Positions 59,151 to 64,000 of a DNA stretch of 64,000 bases are shown piece after piece. The translations under genes were made by a program, and so were the position numbers. Source of the DNA: Tipula vernalis (taxonomy: Eukaryota > Arthropoda > Insecta > Diptera > Tipulidae). The stretch spans positions 141,724,091 to 141,788,090 of the forward strand of contig OY282560.1 in NCBI GenBank assembly GCA_958295665.1, given 5' to 3'. The notes beneath the pieces were generated by a model. That model searched no databases, was not told where the DNA came from, and worked only from the letters and a program-made list of their open reading frames with translations. How positions within the stretch are numbered: position 1 is the first letter of the stretch; each line of letters opens with the position of its first letter.

Positions 59151-59439
59151 GTCAATTCTAATGGCAGATACCCGATCCCATTTGACGTATAGCTTTTAAA
59201 AGTTTTTCAATTTTCCGCTTATCCGTGGTCAATAGAAACAGATTGGCGAAAAAAATACAAAACGAATAAACCATTTTCGAGACACCTTGGTTCTGCAACA
59301 GATATCCAGCCCAACAAACAGATATTTTTGTTCGTTTGTGGCATTTTCGGACTCAGGGTATTTCAAAACGTCGAGAAAAATGATTTTGGAACATCCAAAT
59401 TGTTGGTAATTAATGGGAGAATTTTCAAACTTTGGCCTT
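59151..59439. other. Spacer left of LINE fragment
   Basis: The minus-strand open frame here (59229-59495) does not resemble a known protein. It may be the shifted continuation of the LINE fragment at 59440-59650. Confidence 0.4.
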
Positions 59440-59650
59440 TTTGGACCGAAGTAATTTAATTCAATCAATCGCAAATAAATCAGAACCGAAATCAACTAGT
59501 TTCGAAATAAAATTGCGTGATCTAATTTTTCAAAAGCTTTAGAGAAATCTGAATAACTAACGTCCATCTGACTACGTTTACCCATACTGTCAAATACTTG
59601 ACTAGAGAAAGCCGTTCATTTAGTAATGGTTGACCTCGATGTGACGAGAA
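59440..59650 (-). pseudogene. LINE reverse transcriptase fragment
   Basis: The minus strand, from about 59645 down, reads FLVTSRSTITK then AFSSQVFDSMGKRSQMDVSY and SDFSKAFEKLDHAILFRN. The sequence (D)xxYxDFSKAFDxxDHxxLL is the first catalytic block of CR1/Jockey-like reverse transcriptases. Here the catalytic Asp of KAFD is Glu (KAFEKLDH), although the upstream SDF Asp is kept. Only about 65 residues remain. Confidence 0.7.
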
Positions 59651-59950
59651 ATTCAAAAACATTAGGACTCGCAGGTAGAATTGAAATTTCTCTATGTAGA
59701 ATATTATATCGTTTCTTACACGCGATTTAAAGATGCGAAAGTATGCCTAAGTGTGCAAAAGTCCACCTTTTGCAAAAGTGTTAATCTGCCAATTCATACT
59801 GCTTAAACTTATCTATATTATTTATATCTGAAATATATGGTTTTTTACCGGTCAGTTTTGGAAATAATAATAAATACTTCTATCTGGAAAGTTGTGTTCG
59901 TCTTATAGCTGATTTACATTCAACGACATAGGAACAAGTACAATGACAAA

Positions 59951-61090
59951 AAGAGCAAAAATAATCATCTGCTAAAAAAAAAAAAATTGAAACCCGAGAA
60001 AAAAACCCAAAAGTCGTCGTCTAAATTTATTTTCCTCGATCAACTTCATTTTCCCCTTTATGCCTCAAACAAAACGAAATTTCTTACAATCAACTCAATG
60101 GTAATAGTTTTTCAAAGTTTTTAAATATTGAATTATACGTTAGTATGTAAAACCAAAGGAAATTCTATACGCGCAAGTCACCATCGTGTAAAATGTAAAT
60201 GACCTGGACATTCTTGAATAATTTCGAATAACCTAGAAAATTTCGAATATCTCGAAAAACCAACAAAATATCATGATTTAGATTTATATGTGTAACTCTG
60301 CAAGTACCCACAACTCAAAGCTACGCGCAGAACATTGCCATATAAAATTCGAATAAAATTGAAAAATTTTAAAATTTTCGTAGAAATATCGAAAAACTTA
60401 AGAAATCTAAAAGAAACCGCGGAACAATCTAGATTACCCCAGAAAAATACTATGAATCTCTACAATTTCAATAATATCGGCAAATTTATATAGTAATGAA
60501 TAATTTCGAAAAGCCTGTAAAAATCTAGAAAAACAACAAAACATTTCGTAAAATTCCGAAAAATTCGGCTAAATATCGAATTATTTGGCAAGTTTCTAAT
60601 ACTACTAAGGAAAATGCTATACTAAGCAAGCTAAGGCTCAGTTCAACAAAACGATATGCAATAATAATGAAACCTTCAAATAGATCGGATAATTTCGTAA
60701 ATATCGATAGGCTCTAAGATTCTCTAGTAACATCAAACTATCAAATACACCCGGCAATTTTAAACATACTCGAATAATCTCGAAAATCTCGAATAACCTG
60801 ACAGTTTCGAAACACCGAATCACCAACTAAGTGTCCCATCAATCAAGCATCCCAAATAATGAAATTCGAAACAAGGATGTATGAAACAGGAGATTTTGCA
60901 ATTTCCTTATTTAAAATACAATAGTTTTTCAAAATAAACCGGTTTCACGCGGTTTACCGGTTTTGCAAATCAAATTCAACTTTTTCTAATGAAAAATTGA
61001 TTTGTAAGAGGTTTAATTTGAAGTGCAAATCAACCCAACAACTAACACTAGTAATTTTAAAGAAGCGCGCTACTAAGTACGTACCGAGCT
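59951..61090. repeat. Old dispersed repeat, second copy
   Basis: Rich in tcgaa/ctcgaa motifs (60215-60860). It shares with 9900-10950, in the same orientation, a block around aataatctcgaaaatctcga (60770 here, 10317 there) leading into caccgaatcac. It also shares a later block around attgatttgtaagag (61000 here; cttgatttgtgaaaag at 10860 there). No protein signal was found; the minus frame 60638-60826 is composition-driven. Confidence 0.55.
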
Positions 61091-63234
61091 CCTCACAGCT
61101 GCAAAAACTTAAAAAAATTCATGACCAACCGTATTAAATTTAATTAACTGAAACGTATCAATTTTTTTATGATGCAGTAATCCAGTAAGTACGTAATTAT
61201 TATACAAGTGTGTTATACTATAGTTTGTTATAAACTTTTGCATTTATTAAAATAAATGAAAGGCACAATTTAAATGATTTTGTAATTACAAATTTAATAG
61301 AGACATAAAATATAAATTTCATTATAAATATACTTGGTTAAATATAAAGAATTTAATTGCAATAATTTTTTTAAGCTACACTATTAAACGTATATAAATA
61401 TTTAAAGATGAAGCGGTTAAGATGTTGCATTTTATATTTTTTATTCAAGTATCTTCCATGTCTAAAAATAATAATTTTTGCTGAACGAAGATCACAATCT
61501 AAAATGTGTAATTAAAATGAAATAAAACGAAATTAATAAATTAACATCTCGAAGTGACTAGTCTGTTGGACTGAACTGGAGCAATTATACTTAAATTATG
61601 TAATTAATGGATTAAGATTATTTTGTAAATAAGCTGTCCAATTACAATAAAGATTAAAAAAACTAATTAACGAATTTGTATATACCAAATCCAACTCTAA
61701 GTTTCTTTTGCAAAATCTTATGTGGTTGTGTGTATACGTAGTTTTCGTTTAAACGAAAAAAAATCTTGATTATCTTAACTGTATAGAAGAATCGTTTTCC
61801 CTTAACTAACATGTTTTAAAAGGTATTTTACATTACTGGTAAATATTTCATTTCTCTAGGCGTTTTGTAATGGTACGTACAGTGCAGTGCAAAAAAAATT
61901 GGTCAAACAAACTTTTTTACAAATTGGAGTCTTGGTTCCTAAAATTACACAACACTTTGCTGGTCTCAGATGCGCGAGCTATAATTTATAAAGACATAAT
62001 TCTGAAAAGAAAAACACTACAAAATGCGCGGAGCACGAATTGTTGCTAAAAAAATCCAATTATTGCAATAATGCACTATAACAATGGTGTTAGAAATTAA
62101 CGAGCAACAACAAAAAAAAAAATTTGAGTTTATCCGACTCCGTTAAACCAACCATTTATAGTTTCCAAACATTTTCCGTTATTTTTGGCGGGAAAGTCCT
62201 TAAAAGATGTAACGGCTTTCCTTAAATTTAGAGACCCAATCCTCAATAACACAATTGGTCACGAAAATATAAATATTCTACTGTCATGCCGCCAAATCAC
62301 CCAATCACAATTAATGTTAGATTATTTAGAACTGATACGTGTTGAACCGCAATCAATGTCACATTTGCAATTTTCCATCTTAGACCTTTAACAATTAGAT
62401 TCAGTTATACATCTCTAGTATATGGTTGAAAATTCTTAAGAATTTAAATTACTCCATTCATAGAGCATCCACAATGTTCAACATTTATTTTCTGAAAATT
62501 TGTGCCGTCTATTCAGATCAGAATATTATGTGAGCAAAGTGAGAATTGGCAGATATAATTCTTTATTCAGTGGTTCACTCCGGACGGGGCAACCGAATCC
62601 CACCTCCTTGCCCGAGATCATTTCATTTTATATATATCCCAGCGCCTTTCTCCTAAACTTGCTCCACCCTAATGGTGTGATATTATTTTAGAGGCGTCTC
62701 ATGGTAATTTGCTATTAAGATTTATGTCTGAATATATTATTGAAACCACCAAAGTATTTTAGGTAAATTTAGAAATTTAAATTCCATTTTACATGGTTAT
62801 CTATTCATTTTGTCTTAAAGACACCTAGTGAACACGTTCTCGATGTACATAGGAACACAACAATACTGAAGACGTTTCTAGAAATGGGTATAAAGAATGG
62901 AAAATTAATAATTTACCATCTCTGACTGTGAGATTAGATTCCACGTTATGCATTGCTTGGAATCGTGCTATTCTGCAACTCTTCATTAGAAATTGTGGTG
63001 GTCGATATTTTGACACCCCCTCCTATGCTCAATTTTAAAGTTGATGCCTTAAAGCGTAAGACTTGGTGGCGATTGGTTCATTAACCATCAAAGGCTCGCT
63101 CGATCGGTGATTACTGTAAATCGAGAAAGTTCTCGAAATAGGGATGGAATTTTTTTTATACAAAGCACAGCTCATAGCATGCTAACTCCTTAACGCTTAT
63201 TTGACTTTTAAGATTATGCTGAGTCGCCATGTCT
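61091..63234. other. AT-rich stretch without gene
   Basis: No gene supported. At about 61885-61910 the sequence cagtgcagtgcaaaaaaaat looks like a Tc1/mariner-type terminus, but no partner end was found. Open frames 62185-62391, 62500-62691 and 62825-63016 resemble nothing. Confidence 0.5.
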
Positions 63235-63870
63235 CTGAAAAAAAAGGCCACCTACTCCTGTAGAAGATGCATCTATTTAGATAAACAATGGTAACATTTA
63301 TACCAAGTGCACTAAAATTGGTGCCTGGAGATTAACAGTTTTTCAAAGATTCAATTGAGGAGGTCTGATAAAGCCGAAGACTCAGATTTGAATTTGGCAA
63401 TAAATCGACGATACCAACCGCACATTTTCAAAAATCGCCGAAATTGTTTCAACATTTTGGGGTTAGCACAATGATGCATCTCTCTCCAATAATGTGGCCT
63501 AAGTATTTTAATTTTTTGAGCGCGAATCGGTTATTTTTGAAATTTTAGGTAAGGTTGGCATTGTCTGCGTCTCAGCCACTATAAGTGCTCCATGAAGGTT
63601 CTCTATGTTACCAACAAATAAAATTCATCAAGGTACACAAATATCTGGTCGTGTTATTGGTAAGGCATTACTTGTTGCATAAGTCGGCACAGATTTTAAG
63701 AAGCGTTGCACAGCCTGAAAGACACGGCGGTAAACTGGTAAAGAGGCCTACTCACGACTATAAAATCGGTTGTCAAATGTAGCATCAGCGTCGAATGGAA
63801 TTTTCAAAAAAGCATCCTTCAAATCTAGGCTAAAGAGATGTTGGTTAACGATTATAAAATGCAGTCAATG
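63235..63870 (-). pseudogene. Gypsy-type retrotransposon polymerase remnant
   Basis: Fragment of Ty3/Gypsy pol read leftwards. From about 63825: FSLDLKDAFLKIPFDADATF (the LDLKxAFxQIP block of the reverse transcriptase). Then a decayed stretch near 63740-63560 where the LDD-containing region should be. Then, around 63520-63490, LKKLKYLGHIIGER, and at 63450-63400 RRFLKMCGWYRRFIAKFKSE, the connection LGH-x-(I/V)-x-x-x-G and FLG-x-x-x-(W)YRRFI. Finally, at 63270-63240, DASSTGVGGLFF, the start of the RNase H domain (DAS-x-x-G-x-G). Multiple stops and an internal deletion; LTRs, gag and integrase were not found in the window. Confidence 0.82.
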
Positions 63871-64000
63871 ATGTTCATTTTAAAACTAAAGTGATAAAAT
63901 TATAAACAAAAATGTGATTTTCTTTGATTTTCGCGAAAATAAAAAAATTAAGTTGAAAACAGAAAAGGTACAATTGTACCGTGTCGTGTACATAAAGGTT

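Noticed and set aside
61885..61910. Possible Tc1/mariner terminus (cagtgcaaaaaaaat)
   Set aside because: No inverted partner and no TA-flanked boundary found nearby.

Overview
The window is a transposable-element graveyard from an AT-rich animal genome. It is almost certainly an insect and probably a fly: Jockey-type and LOA-type LINEs, BEL/Pao and Gypsy elements, a mariner tail, PIF/Harbinger, a THAP/YqaJ element and foldback elements occur together, and introns are short (70-86 nt). I see no convincing host gene, rRNA or intact tRNA. Nearly every protein-level signal belongs to a mobile element, and almost all of these are broken by stops, frameshifts or truncation.

Layout. 1-1190: minus-strand LINE fragment (endonuclease to start of reverse transcriptase). 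3508-7386: two oppositely oriented remnants of one transposase family, a textbook 220-bp MITE between them (perfect 18-bp TIRs, 8-bp TSD), and a mariner C-terminus. 7433-12863: unassigned DNA bounded by an exact 26-bp direct repeat. 12964-13870: a broken Harbinger with convergent transposase and Myb/SANT genes. 18298-26634: a three-level nest. A Harbinger element (own TIRs, transposase and Myb/SANT gene) is split by a Jockey-like LINE (LINE A, 15/16-bp TSD), which is itself split by a 2.8-kb foldback element (8-bp TSD 7/8).

27065-38079: a composite in which a truncated BEL/Pao element (LTR, tRNA-Phe-type primer site, gag, protease, start of pol) is accompanied by two nearly identical LINE B copies. 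One is 5'-truncated and one is almost full length, and the tail of each abuts an LTR copy at the same nucleotide. 38187-44568: a 6.4-kb foldback element with an exact 8-bp TSD. Its arms are tandem arrays of a ~160-bp unit, about 7 units in one orientation and about 28 in the other. 46390-51750: a CR1/Jockey-like LINE (LINE C) interrupted by an LOA-type LINE with an RNase H domain. 52190-54861: a THAP-DDE transposase facing a SWIM-YqaJ nuclease gene, the two-gene layout of ISL2EU-type DNA transposons. 56370-59150: G-poor degenerate repeats split by a 1.29-kb MULE-like element with ~290-bp TIRs and 10-bp TSDs. 63235-63870: a Gypsy polymerase remnant on the minus strand.

The sequence itself gives a relative chronology. 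LINE B and the BEL LTRs are young (copies about 1-3% different by eye, indels aside). The foldbacks, the MITE and the MULE keep clean TSDs. The Harbinger, ISL2EU, hAT-like, LINE C, LOA and Gypsy pieces are old and decayed.
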